In this document: piece after piece, positions 15,647-23,286 of the stretch | Layout of the letters: every line of letters begins with the position of its first letter | Numbering within the stretch: position 1 is the stretch's first letter | Source of the DNA: HXMU1420-2 sp040830545 | GTDB lineage: Bacteria > Pseudomonadota > Alphaproteobacteria > Rhodobacterales > Rhodobacteraceae | NCBI GenBank assembly: GCA_040830545.1 | Contig: JBFOMB010000211.1 | Location: 1-34,450 of the forward strand | DNA: 34,450 nt | Direction of reading: 5' to 3' | Program-made: the position numbers and the translations under genes | The notes under the pieces: model-generated | Told to the model about the DNA's origin: nothing | The model's input: only the letters and a program-made list of their open reading frames with translations | Database searches by the model: none

Positions 15647-16410
15647 TGTCCTTCTCCTGACGTGAAACGGTGCGGCTGACCGGTTTCCAGCCACGTTTTC
15701 AGACCGGCGATCAGGCGATGCCAGCCGTCCGCGACACCGTCCTGACCGGCGGGAATGTCGTAGTGTTCAATGGTCAGCTTGCAGTGTTCCGGTTCGACCT
15801 CGATCCAGTAGACGCACCGCGAGGCTTGCATATCCTGCCCGCCCCATTTTGGGCGGAACATCATGTCGAGCATTGTCTTGGGTGTCGCCGTGGTCACGTC
15901 GATGGTCAGCATCGGCGCGCCATCCGGTGTGAAATACGTGGTTGTTCCACCCGCATCCAGGTTCCCTTCAGCGCGGGTCGCCATGAAGTGGTAATGCACC
16001 ACGTCTTCGGGATCGGTCAGGGCGCGCCACAGCGCGTCCTGGGTGCAGCGAATATAGGTCGCCATCATGAAATCGGGGGATTGGGATGTGTCGGGCATGG
16101 CAGCTCCTTCCAGACGGGATTTGAGATCGAGCACGGCCCGGGCCTTTGGTTTGGCGCGGTAGGGATCGATCCAGCGGTCAATGGCCTCCTGCAGGGGCAG
16201 GGCGTTCAGGTAGTGATATTTGAAGCGGCCCTGCTTGCGGGTGACGATGAGGGACGCGTCCTCCAGCACCTTCAGATGTTTCATCACGCCGAACCGGGTC
16301 ATTTCCAGCACGTCTTCGAGCTGGGACAGGGTTTGCCCGTCCTGCTGGCGCAAGCTGTCCATCAGGGTCAGGCGGGCCGGATCGGCAAGAGCTTTGAAAA
16401 GCACGTCCAT
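15643..16410 (-). CDS. ArsR-type HTH regulator fused to SRPBCC (AHSA1-like) domain
   Basis: 255 residues with two domains. Residues 1-95 form an ArsR winged helix (ALADPARLTLMDSLR, then LSQLEDVLEMTRFGVMKHLKVLEDASLI, and the wing VTRKQGRFKYHYLN). Residues 112-245 form an SRPBCC/AHSA1 ligand domain (IRCTQDALWRALTDPE, LTIEHYDIP, DGWHRLIAGLKTWLETG). No metal-binding ELCVC-type motif is present in the HTH part. The fusion suggests a repressor whose DNA binding answers to a hydrophobic ligand, although two separate roles are possible. It is upstream of and coupled to a MAPEG gene. An inverted repeat in its promoter (16423-16445) is a likely operator. Confidence 0.9.
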   Translation of the reverse strand: MDVLFKALADPARLTLMDSLRQQDGQTLSQLEDVLEMTRFGVMKHLKVLEDASLIVTRKQGRFKYHYLNALPLQEAIDRWIDPYRAKPKARAVLDLKSRLEGAAMPDTSQSPDFMMATYIRCTQDALWRALTDPEDVVHYHFMATRAEGNLDAGGTTTYFTPDGAPMLTIDVTTATPKTMLDMMFRPKWGGQDMQASRCVYWIEVEPEHCKLTIEHYDIPAGQDGVADGWHRLIAGLKTWLETGQPHRFTSGEGQ

Positions 16411-16422
16411 GGAATCGCTTAT

Positions 16423-16456
16423 ACGTTACTAAATAGTCACGTGACAAGAAGGTCAC
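16423..16456. promoter_or_regulatory. Candidate ArsR operator between divergent genes
   Basis: ACGTTACT (16423-16430) and AGTCACGT (16435-16442) form an eight-base inverted repeat with one mismatch and a four-base spacer. Overlapping it is the perfect palindrome GTCACGTGAC (16436-16445), and another GTCAC follows at 16452-16456. The cluster lies 13 bases upstream of the ArsR-SRPBCC start, where autoregulation by ArsR proteins usually occurs. Binding is inferred. Confidence 0.5.
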
Positions 16457-16524
16457 ATAAAATCGCCAATTGCAGTGCGCTGGATTGCGGTTACAGTCGC
16501 CGCAAACGAAGGGGGCGCATTGCC

Positions 16525-17259
16525 GTGACAGAGTATCTGGAAACCGCGGACGGCCGACGGCTGGCCTATGTGCACACGCCCGGGCGCGGGCCGACCGTGG
16601 TGTTTCTGAGCGGGCTGAAATCCGACATGGAAGGCACCAAGGCCGTGCATCTGGAGGCCTGGGCGCAGGCGCAGGGGCGGGGATATCTGCGGTTTGATTA
16701 TTCCGGGCATGGGCAGTCGAGCGGCACGTTCGAAGAGGGCAGCATCGCGGATTGGCATCAGGACACGCTGGCCGTGATTGATGCGGTGATTGAGGGGCCT
16801 TTGGTGGTGGTTGGATCGTCCATGGGTGGCTGGCAGGCGCTGTTGCTGGCACGTGCGCGACCAGACCGGATTGCGGGCATGGTCACCATCGCTGCGGCGC
16901 CGGATTTCACCGAAGACGGATATTGGGCGAATTTCACGGATGCGCAGAAGGCCACGATCGAGACTGGAGGGCAGGTGGAATTGCTCTCGGACTACATGGA
17001 ACCTTATGTGGTGACGCAGAAGATGATTGTGGACGGGCGGGCATCTTTGGTGTTGCGGGACGCATTACGCCTGCCATTCCCGGTGCGGTGTTTGCAAGGA
17101 ACCGAAGACACGGCGGTCAGCACCGAAACCGCTTTGCGCCTGCTGGAGCATGCAGAGGCGGAAGATATGCGCCTGACGCTGGTCAAAGGAGCGGATCACC
17201 GGTTTTCTGATCCCACCTGCCTGTCGCTGATCGAACAGGCGGTAATGGAAGTGTCGTGA
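16525..17259 (+). CDS. Alpha/beta hydrolase (ABHD10-like serine hydrolase)
   Basis: A 244-residue serine hydrolase. It has FLSGLKSDMEGTKA near residue 33 and RFDYSGHGQSSG near 60-70, which resemble mammalian ABHD10-type depalmitoylases. The nucleophile elbow is GSSMGG near 101-106. The acid is probably Asp in QGTEDTAVS near 192, and the base is His in GADHRFSD near 224. It starts at GTG 16525 with a G-rich ribosome site. A much longer upstream frame runs antisense through the ArsR gene and is not coding. It overlaps the histidine phosphatase by GTGA and begins a plus-strand hydrolase operon. Confidence 0.88.
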   Translation: MTEYLETADGRRLAYVHTPGRGPTVVFLSGLKSDMEGTKAVHLEAWAQAQGRGYLRFDYSGHGQSSGTFEEGSIADWHQDTLAVIDAVIEGPLVVVGSSMGGWQALLLARARPDRIAGMVTIAAAPDFTEDGYWANFTDAQKATIETGGQVELLSDYMEPYVVTQKMIVDGRASLVLRDALRLPFPVRCLQGTEDTAVSTETALRLLEHAEAEDMRLTLVKGADHRFSDPTCLSLIEQAVMEVS

Positions 17260-17846
17260 CCCGTCGCCTGTTTTTCATCACTCATGCGGATGTTGTGATT
17301 GACCCGGATGTGCCGGTGCCGGATTGGCCATTGTCTGCGCAAGGTCGGGCACGGCACATCCGGGCAGCGGCAGGGACCGCTATGGCGGGGGTGACGTCGA
17401 TTTGGTCCAGCACTGAACGCAAGGCACGGGATGGGGCGGAAATACTTGCAGAGGCGCGGGGGTTGGTCCCATTTGCAGACCCTGATCTGGGGGAAAATGA
17501 CCGCAGCGCCACCGGCTTCCTGCCCCAGGCAGAGTTCGAGGCCACGGCAGACGCGTTTTTCGCGCAGCCGGAGGTGTCGGTCCGAGGCTGGGAACGCGCA
17601 GTGGATGCGCAGGCGCGGGTGGTTTCGGCGGTACGCCGGATCGTGGCGGCGGATCGCACGGCGGGCGATATTGCCGTGGTTGCGCATGGCGGCGTTGGAA
17701 CGTTGATGTTGTGCCATGCCGGCGGCACGCCAATCAGCCGGGCGATGGATCAGCCCGGCGGTGCAGGTGGCAATGTGTTTGTTCTGTCGTTGCCCGATCT
17801 TTCGCTTCAGCAGGGCTGGTGTGATATTAAGGATGTGACGCTCTGA
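17256..17846 (+). CDS. Histidine phosphatase family protein with altered RHG motif
   Basis: A 196-residue member of the phosphoglycerate-mutase-like histidine phosphatase family. The phosphate-accepting His is in FFITHADV near residue 10. The usual preceding Arg (RHG/RHA) is Thr here, which should weaken phosphate binding. Other site residues appear kept: the WSSTERKARDGAEIL segment carries the Ser/Arg of family block 2, then a Glu in LGENDRS, and the second His in VVAHGGVG near 143. It starts at GTG in a four-base overlap with the preceding hydrolase. Substrate is unknown; an altered or weak phosphatase is possible. Confidence 0.85.
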   Translation: MTRRLFFITHADVVIDPDVPVPDWPLSAQGRARHIRAAAGTAMAGVTSIWSSTERKARDGAEILAEARGLVPFADPDLGENDRSATGFLPQAEFEATADAFFAQPEVSVRGWERAVDAQARVVSAVRRIVAADRTAGDIAVVAHGGVGTLMLCHAGGTPISRAMDQPGGAGGNVFVLSLPDLSLQQGWCDIKDVTL

Positions 17847-17870
17847 ACGGGGCTGACAAGAGGAACGAGG

Positions 17871-18860
17871 ATGCAGGGGGTGTTTCGGGTGGTGATGACG
17901 GTTCTGGTGCTGCTGGTGTTGGCCCTTGTGCTGCTATTCTTCCTTGCCCCGCGGGAGCAGGTGGATCTGCGCGCGTCTTTCGATCCCGCGAAGTTTGGTG
18001 AAGGCGTGCAGGTCTATTTTGAAAGCGTTGAATCCGCCTTTGATGACATTGTGCCGGGTGTCGAAAAGCGGGTGATCTGGCAGGACGGGTTCAAGGAACA
18101 GCGCTCGCCGGTGTCGATCCTGTATGTGCACGGATTTTCCGCGACGTCCGAGGAAATCCGCCCGGTGCCCGACAAACTGGCGGAGGCGCTGGGTGCGAAC
18201 CTGGTTTACACGCGCCTGACCGGCCATGGTCGCCCGGGTGATGCGATGGGTGAGGCGACGGTGAATGACTGGATGCAGGACATGGCCGAAGGGCTGGCCG
18301 CTGCGCGCGCCGTTGGGGAGAAAGTGATCGTGCTGTCCACCTCCACCGGTGGCACGCTCAGCGCGGCGGCGGCGATGGACCCTGCGCTGTCTCAGGATGT
18401 GGCGGCGATGATCTTTGTCTCTCCGAATTTCGGTGTGAACGACAAGAACGCGCACATGTTGACCTATCCGGGGGCAGAGTGGCTCTTGCCCCTGGCCATT
18501 GGCAAGACGCGAGGGTTTGAACCCACAACCGAGGCGGAAGGGATCTATTGGACGGAACGCTATCCGACCGTTGCGGTGCTGCCCATGGCGGCACTGGTGA
18601 AGGCGGTGGTTGAGATGCCGCTGGAACAGGCCACGACCCCCGCACTGTTCTGGTTTTCACCGCTGGATCAGGTGGTGCGTTCGGACATCACACAGCAGGT
18701 TGCCGACCGTTGGGGCGGTCCGACCGAGGTGCAACTGGTCGACGTGACCGATGGGATGGATGCCTCGGCGCATGTGATTGCCGGGGACATCCTGTCGCCC
18801 GCTGGCACCGGGCCTGCCGTGGCAGGCATGCTCAGCTGGCTCAGGGGGCAGGGGTTCTGA
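17871..18860 (+). CDS. Membrane-anchored alpha/beta hydrolase
   Basis: A 329-residue hydrolase with one N-terminal transmembrane segment (residues 6-25, VVMTVLVLLVLALVLLFFLA), so the catalytic domain is probably periplasmic. The core shows ILYVHGFSATSEE near 82-95 (oxyanion HG), RLTGHGRPGDAM near 116-126 and the nucleophile elbow STSTGG near 153. The acid is probably Asp in FSPLDQVV near 265, and the base is His in DASAHVIAGD near 300. It comes 24 bases after the phosphatase gene with GAGG-type ribosome sites. Carboxylesterase/thioesterase activity is likely; the physiological substrate is unknown. Confidence 0.87.
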   Translation: MQGVFRVVMTVLVLLVLALVLLFFLAPREQVDLRASFDPAKFGEGVQVYFESVESAFDDIVPGVEKRVIWQDGFKEQRSPVSILYVHGFSATSEEIRPVPDKLAEALGANLVYTRLTGHGRPGDAMGEATVNDWMQDMAEGLAAARAVGEKVIVLSTSTGGTLSAAAAMDPALSQDVAAMIFVSPNFGVNDKNAHMLTYPGAEWLLPLAIGKTRGFEPTTEAEGIYWTERYPTVAVLPMAALVKAVVEMPLEQATTPALFWFSPLDQVVRSDITQQVADRWGGPTEVQLVDVTDGMDASAHVIAGDILSPAGTGPAVAGMLSWLRGQGF

Positions 18861-18861
18861 C

Positions 18862-19494
18862 ATGCGCCGCCCAGCCAGCATGTGGAGCCTGGAAACCTTG
18901 GGCCGCGTGCGCCTGTCGCGGCATTTCTACATGCGCGAGTTTCTATATTCCGAGATCGGCAATTTCCACGCCCGCCAAAACATCCCGACCAACCCTGACC
19001 TGGCCATCGAATGTGGTCGCGCGCTGTGTGAAACGTTGCTGGATCCGCTGGAGGAGACCTTTGGTCGGGTGGCGGTTCGGTCCGGGTATCGGTCGCCCGA
19101 GTTGAACGCATTTGGCAACGACAACAAGCTGAACTGCGCGCGCAACGACAATCCTCTGGAATGCCACATCTGGGATCGGGGTGAAGGGGCGGACCGCATT
19201 GCCGGGGCGTCCATCGTGATACCGTGGTTTGCGGACCAATACGATCAGGGGCGGGACTGGCGCGATCTGGCGTGGTGGATGCATGACCATCTGGACTATT
19301 CCGAGATCTGGTTTTTCCCGAAACTTTGCGCCTTCAACCTGGTCTGGCGGCCCTATCCGCTGCGTCGGATCGACAGCTACATTGCACCGCGCGGAACATT
19401 GAAACGATCCGGTGAACCCCCGCGTGAGACGGAAGGTGAGCGGCAGGCGCGCTATGCGGATTTCCCGCCGTTTCGCGGCATTGCCTATCCCTGA
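18862..19494 (+). CDS. Peptidase M15-like protein
   Basis: A 210-residue protein resembling the M15A/D-Ala-D-Ala carboxypeptidase-like family. SRHFYMREFLYSEI is near residue 17, VAVRSGYRSPELN near 71-83, then CHIWDRGEGADR near 107-118 with a His and Asp pair in metal-ligand position, and HDHLDYSEIWFFP near 146-158. The C-terminal block FNLVWRPYPLRRIDSY is strongly family-like. No signal peptide is seen, so it may be cytoplasmic or part of a phage-derived or structural lineage; catalytic competence is uncertain. It begins one base after the stop of the membrane-anchored hydrolase. ATG 18862 is chosen over a longer frame that overlaps the previous gene. Confidence 0.78.
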   Translation: MRRPASMWSLETLGRVRLSRHFYMREFLYSEIGNFHARQNIPTNPDLAIECGRALCETLLDPLEETFGRVAVRSGYRSPELNAFGNDNKLNCARNDNPLECHIWDRGEGADRIAGASIVIPWFADQYDQGRDWRDLAWWMHDHLDYSEIWFFPKLCAFNLVWRPYPLRRIDSYIAPRGTLKRSGEPPRETEGERQARYADFPPFRGIAYP

Positions 19495-19613
19495 CGTATC
19501 GGCGGGAAGGCGCAAACGGGCGGCGGGCCTGCGCCGCTGTCACATCTGGGGCGTTGACTTCACTCATGGGTCTGCCAAAGCTGCGCGCAGGTTCCCGGCG
19601 ATAGGATGAACAG

Positions 19614-20324
19614 ATGAACGAACCGCTGGTTCTGCTGCCTGCGATGATGTGTGATGCGCGGGTATTTTCCCATCAGATCAACGCCTTGTCACGCGACCGA
19701 ACGGTGGTTGTTGCGTCGCTGAATGGCGGCGAACGGATGGAAGAAATCGCGTCGGCCCTGCTGGACCAGTTGCCGCCACGCTATGCCGTGTTTGGCCTGT
19801 CCTTTGGCGGCCTAATCGCGATGGAACTGATGCGCCGTGCGCCGGAACGCATGACGCGCGCTTGCCTCATGGGGTGCAGCCCGCTGCCCGAGGCTCCGGC
19901 AGATGCGGCAGCACGCGAGCCGCTGATCATCTCGGCCCGGATTGGCCGGATGGACGAGGCGATGAATGGCACGCTCCGCTCTGATCACCTCGCCCCGGGG
20001 CCGACGCGCATGCAGGTGATGGGGCAGGTGCGGCTAATGGCCGAGGACGCGGGGGCCGAGGCATTTGTTCGCCAGTGCCGCGCCCTGCAACGTCGACGCG
20101 ATCAACAAAGCACGATCCGCCGCCTGAAAATCCCGGTGCACGTGGCCTGCGGGGAACACGACACGCTGGTCCCGATCAAACGCCACCAGTTTCTGGCGGA
20201 ACTGATCCCGAATTCCACCTTCAGCGTGATCCCGGACGCAGGCCATCTGCCACCGCTGGAACAGCCCGAGGCAACGTTGCAGATGTTGCAGGATTGGCTG
20301 GCGGGGCCGTCTGTAGCGCGCTGA
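19614..20324 (+). CDS. Alpha/beta hydrolase (third in the cluster)
   Basis: A 236-residue cytoplasmic serine hydrolase of the BioH/haloperoxidase-like type. It opens LVLLPAMMCDARVFSHQI, has the nucleophile elbow GLSFGG near residues 61-66, the acid Asp in CGEHDTLVP near 183, and the base His in DAGHLPPLEQP near 211. The complete Ser-Asp-His triad is visible. It is separated from the M15-like gene by about 120 bases that hold no clear feature, so it may be read separately. Substrate unknown. Confidence 0.88.
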   Translation: MNEPLVLLPAMMCDARVFSHQINALSRDRTVVVASLNGGERMEEIASALLDQLPPRYAVFGLSFGGLIAMELMRRAPERMTRACLMGCSPLPEAPADAAAREPLIISARIGRMDEAMNGTLRSDHLAPGPTRMQVMGQVRLMAEDAGAEAFVRQCRALQRRRDQQSTIRRLKIPVHVACGEHDTLVPIKRHQFLAELIPNSTFSVIPDAGHLPPLEQPEATLQMLQDWLAGPSVAR

Positions 20325-20368
20325 GATGCAGGCTGGACCGCTCATCAGCGCATAGTTAAAAGGCGCGC

Positions 20369-21451
20369 ATGTCGTGGATCAAAAACAGCCTGCCGAAACT
20401 CCTCCTTGTCCTGTTCTGGCTGGCGCTGCTGGAACTGGGCTGTTGGGCGATCTGGAATTTCGCCACCAGTGAACGCCATCCCGGCGCGGCGGCCATCCGT
20501 CAGGCGCTGAGCGGTGAGGTGAACCGGTTCAACACGATCCTGAGCCACCCCTATAGCCTCTACTGGAACAATCCAGATTTTGAAGATGCGGAATTTGGCC
20601 CGCAATACAACGCCTTGGGCCATCGGTCCGGCCCCGTGCCGGAAGATGACGACAGCTTTGTCGTGCTGGCGTTGGGCGGGTCCACGACCAATGCCTACCC
20701 TTATGTGCGCGACCGCAATCTGATCTGGACCGCGCTGCTGGAGGATCATCTGGAGGGGTATCTGAACCGAGAGGTGACCGTGCTGAACGCCGGGCTGCCC
20801 TATGGTACGACGGCGGAATTGATGGTGCATTTCCTGATGACGGGGAAGTACCTGAACCCGGACCTGGTGATCTATCATGGCGGTGGCAATGATGGCATGC
20901 CGCTGATGTTTCCGGGCTATCGCACCGATTACAGTCATGTGCGCGCAGCGGCCAAGGCGCGGCCACCGTCGAAGGCATTAGTGACTCTTCTGCGCGTATC
21001 CCACACCGTCCGGGTGATCGCGGCTCAGGTCATGGATGGGAGCGTCTATCAGGCGCAGCCCTTCGGGTTCGAGGCATTGGACCCTGCCGAGACACTGGAA
21101 CGGGTCAGAACGACGGAACCGGTTGCCTTTGAAAGCAACCTGTCCATCATCACGCGCGAAGCGATGCATCTGGGCGCGGACGTTTTGCTGGTCGGTTTCT
21201 TGCAAGCGAAAAAGGAAAACCTGGCCACCAACCGCACGGATATTGCCGGGCTGGAAGAGGCGATCCTGCTGGCCTCGGACAAAAACGAAGCGGTCATGCG
21301 CAAGGTCGCGGCTGAAAATGGTCAGACCTTCCTGCGGTTGGATCAAGACCGGTTTCAGGACGATTGGTTCCTCGACAACACTCACCTGACCAAAGAGGGC
21401 GAGGCCGAAAAGGCCCGCCAGATTTTCGAGTCGTTGAAGCCGGTCCTCTGA
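20369..21451 (+). CDS. Membrane-anchored SGNH/GDSL hydrolase
   Basis: A 360-residue protein with one N-terminal transmembrane helix (residues 9-28, KLLLVLFWLALLELGCW). It carries the SGNH blocks in order: LALGGSTTNAYPY near 105-118 (nucleophile Ser), LNAGLPYGTTAE near 139-150 (block II Gly), YHGGGNDGMPL near 170-180 (block III Asn), and DNTHLTKEGEAEKARQI near 335-350 (Asp and His of block V). The catalytic set is complete, which suggests a periplasmic esterase or acetyl-transfer enzyme acting on a glycan or lipid. It is preceded by a gap of about 44 bases after the third alpha/beta hydrolase. Confidence 0.87.
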   Translation: MSWIKNSLPKLLLVLFWLALLELGCWAIWNFATSERHPGAAAIRQALSGEVNRFNTILSHPYSLYWNNPDFEDAEFGPQYNALGHRSGPVPEDDDSFVVLALGGSTTNAYPYVRDRNLIWTALLEDHLEGYLNREVTVLNAGLPYGTTAELMVHFLMTGKYLNPDLVIYHGGGNDGMPLMFPGYRTDYSHVRAAAKARPPSKALVTLLRVSHTVRVIAAQVMDGSVYQAQPFGFEALDPAETLERVRTTEPVAFESNLSIITREAMHLGADVLLVGFLQAKKENLATNRTDIAGLEEAILLASDKNEAVMRKVAAENGQTFLRLDQDRFQDDWFLDNTHLTKEGEAEKARQIFESLKPVL

Positions 21452-21468
21452 TCCCGCCGGGGACGCGC

Positions 21469-21496
21469 TTGACTGCCTTTGCCTGAGTGCTAGCGT
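21469..21496 (+). promoter_or_regulatory. Sigma-70-type promoter before the cupin gene
   Basis: TTGACT (21469-21474), a 16-base spacer and TAGCGT (21491-21496) lie 26 bases before the cupin ATG. The -35 matches five of six consensus bases and the -10 is a fair match. A GGAGAC/GGAG ribosome site follows near 21506-21516. Confidence 0.45.
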
Positions 21497-21522
21497 TTCC
21501 CGAACGGAGACGGAGAAAACCC

Positions 21523-21819
21523 ATGCGTCAGACAGCCAAGGCAACCCAACAGGTCGACGATACGCTGGTGCGCGTGACCCGGTTTGATTTCGAACCGGGC
21601 GCGGAAACCGGCTGGCATGTGCATGGCTTCGATTACGTGATCACCGCGCTGACAGACTGCCCCATGCTGCTGGAAGAACCCGGCGGCACAACGCGCGAGG
21701 TTCTGGTGCCCGCTGGCGACAGCTATCGCCGGGACGCAGGCGTGGAGCACAACGTCATCTGCAATGGCGACCACCCGATGAGCTTTGTCGAGGTGGAAAT
21801 CAAGCGGGCAACCGGGTGA
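21523..21819 (+). CDS. Small cupin-domain protein
   Basis: A 98-residue single-domain cupin. The metal-binding first motif is GAETGWHVHGFDYVIT (His-x-His near residues 31-33). The second motif ends with the His in AGVEHNVIC near 76, so a metal site with three His ligands is plausible. Cytoplasmic. The ATG at 21523 follows a GGAG site; a longer frame with an Arg-rich start is less likely. It has its own likely promoter and overlaps the next small gene by GTGA. Function (dioxygenase-like or sensory) cannot be told from sequence. Confidence 0.85.
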   Translation: MRQTAKATQQVDDTLVRVTRFDFEPGAETGWHVHGFDYVITALTDCPMLLEEPGGTTREVLVPAGDSYRRDAGVEHNVICNGDHPMSFVEVEIKRATG

Positions 21820-22124
21820 ATAGCACAAATCGTCACGCGCCCGACCCGGACGGGGCGCAGGCGGCGCAGCGTCTGATCGAACAGGAACTGTCAGATGCGC
21901 CTGACGCGGCCTTGTCAAACGCCCTGATCCGCCCCCGTCTGGTCACTGTCAACTTTGCCGGAGGGGCTACACTAAAGTGCTGGCAGGTGGCCCGATCAAA
22001 CGGGCCCTATACGGTGATCTACCTGCCGCAGGCTGGGTACTTCTCGCTTTGCGTGGCGTCGATTTTTGGCCCGGTCGATATTGGCGTACATGGCCGCGCG
22101 ACGGATTGTTACGACTCGGTCTAG
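21816..22124 (+). CDS. Hypothetical protein coupled to cupin
   Basis: A 102-residue protein that I do not recognise. It starts at GTG in a four-base overlap with the cupin stop. The N-terminal 40 residues are polar and helical (AAQRLIEQELSDAPDAAL). The C-terminal half looks like an alternating beta sheet (LVTVNFAGGATLKCWQVAR, YTVIYLPQAGYFSLCVAS). Three cysteines are present. The overlap and matching composition argue that it is a real gene, translated together with the cupin. Confidence 0.55.
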   Translation: MNSTNRHAPDPDGAQAAQRLIEQELSDAPDAALSNALIRPRLVTVNFAGGATLKCWQVARSNGPYTVIYLPQAGYFSLCVASIFGPVDIGVHGRATDCYDSV

Positions 22125-22681
22125 TGCCCGTCTATGGTTGCGGAAAGCCGTGCATTGACGGGCCGGGGTGCGGCGATCAGACGTTTGTGTTGGTCACTTT
22201 ATGTCAGCCAAATCCGTAAAACCTGACTGTAGCACACATCGGCCAACCAAATCGCCGTGCCGTGGGGCGGCCCGGCCCCTCTCGGCGTTTGCACGGCAAA
22301 CGCCTGCCGGTCGATGGATGCGCGGCGGGCCAAAGGCCCTTGATTCCGCGCATGGTGTCAAAACCAGACGTCGCCTTTGCACACGCCCCACGCTCCAACC
22401 TGCCGCTCCTTCACAGGTCTTTTTCAATCTTTTCACACCATTTCAACGGATTCCGTTCGGTTTTGCGCCGTCACCCGGTATAGTGTTCCTATTGATAGAC
22501 ATTTTCGTTTCGACAGGAATTTACGGGCGGTCATGGAATGGCTGCACAAAAGACAGAGCCAACAGCATCAGGCCCACGCGCCAAATGGGGGGCGCAGCGC
22601 GCGCGTTTATCCGGGACGAACACATTACAGGTTCCCCGGACCGCGTCAGGGCAGGATGGCTGAGGCACAAGGAGGAAAGCG
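22125..22681. other. Gene-free region with several hairpins
   Basis: No supported gene lies in these 557 bases; overlapping frames look non-coding. Just after the preceding stop, GCCCGTC (22126-22132) pairs with GACGGGC (22157-22163). GGCGTTTGC (22284-22292) pairs with GCAAACGCC (22296-22304). ATGCGCGG (22318-22325) pairs with CCGCGCAT (22346-22353) and encloses GGGCC-AAA-GGCCC (22327-22339). Then comes a pyrimidine/T-rich stretch around 22408-22440. A TATAGT hexamer (22480-22485) has only a poor TTCGGT partner 17 bases upstream. A good AAGGAGG site at 22668-22674 serves the next gene. Confidence 0.5.
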
Positions 22682-23176
22682 ATGGAATTGGGAGAATCGG
22701 TCAAGTTCAAGGGCTATGTGACCCAGCAGCATCTGGTGATCAAGAAATCCGGTGAACAGATCGAAAAGATGATGGCATACAAGGGGTTGCGCCGTGGTTT
22801 TGGCTATGTGCTGCTGCACCTCAAACAGATGCCCGGTCCGCGGGATTTCGTGCTGGACGGTGAGGGTGGCGGGCAGATTGACGAAAGCAAGCTGATCAAT
22901 CCGCTGGACCAGAAAACCGCGAAGATGCGGCTGGATGACTGGGACAAGGAATGGGAAGTGCTGCGAGAGATGGTGATCAACGACACCTTCGCCATCGCAG
23001 GTGCACGGCGGCTGGTGAAGGTCCTGCCGAACAAACAGATTTCGGGGAATCGCGATTACCCGCCCACAGGCAAACTGCTGAAATGGACGCTGACCAAGAA
23101 GATGAAATTCAAGGTCGCGGCAATCATCCCGCCCGAAGGCGGGCGGTGGCAGATGATGGGCAAGGACGATGAATAG
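22682..23176 (+). CDS. Hypothetical protein, 164 aa
   Basis: I do not recognise a family. The protein is soluble, highly charged and Lys/Met-rich (KSGEQIEKMMAYKGLRRGFGY, LTKKMKFKVAAIIPPEGG), with no signal peptide or membrane segment. A strong ribosome site (AAGGAGG, seven bases before ATG) and normal codon use support it as real. It stands alone between the long hairpin-rich region and the convergent efflux operon. No motif pointing to catalysis was seen. Confidence 0.65.
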   Translation: MELGESVKFKGYVTQQHLVIKKSGEQIEKMMAYKGLRRGFGYVLLHLKQMPGPRDFVLDGEGGGQIDESKLINPLDQKTAKMRLDDWDKEWEVLREMVINDTFAIAGARRLVKVLPNKQISGNRDYPPTGKLLKWTLTKKMKFKVAAIIPPEGGRWQMMGKDDE

Positions 23177-23192
23177 CGGCTGAGATACTCTG

Positions 23193-23250
23193 CCCCGAAC
23201 GGGGACCGAAACAGCAAGGATCGCGCGCAAGCGAGGTACGCAATCCTTGC
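23193..23250. terminator. Hairpins between convergent genes (probable bidirectional terminator)
   Basis: CCCC-GAAC-GGGG at 23193-23204 makes a short stem. GCAAGGAT (23214-23221) and ATCCTTGC (23243-23250) make a longer stem, extended by GC pairs with one mismatch. They lie between the convergent 164-aa gene and the RND pump gene. No strong T run flanks them, so efficiency is uncertain. Confidence 0.45.
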
Positions 23251-23286
23251 CGTTGACATTTCAGGCAACCAGGCTTTGAGAACCTG

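Noticed and set aside
15670..16524. Long in-frame extension upstream of the first alpha/beta hydrolase
   Set aside because: It runs antisense through the ArsR-SRPBCC gene; the hydrolase family sequence starts near GTG 16525 with its own ribosome site.
22168..22755. 195-aa plus-strand frame in the gene-free region
   Set aside because: It overlaps the supported 164-aa gene in another frame, crosses the hairpins, and shows no protein-like pattern.
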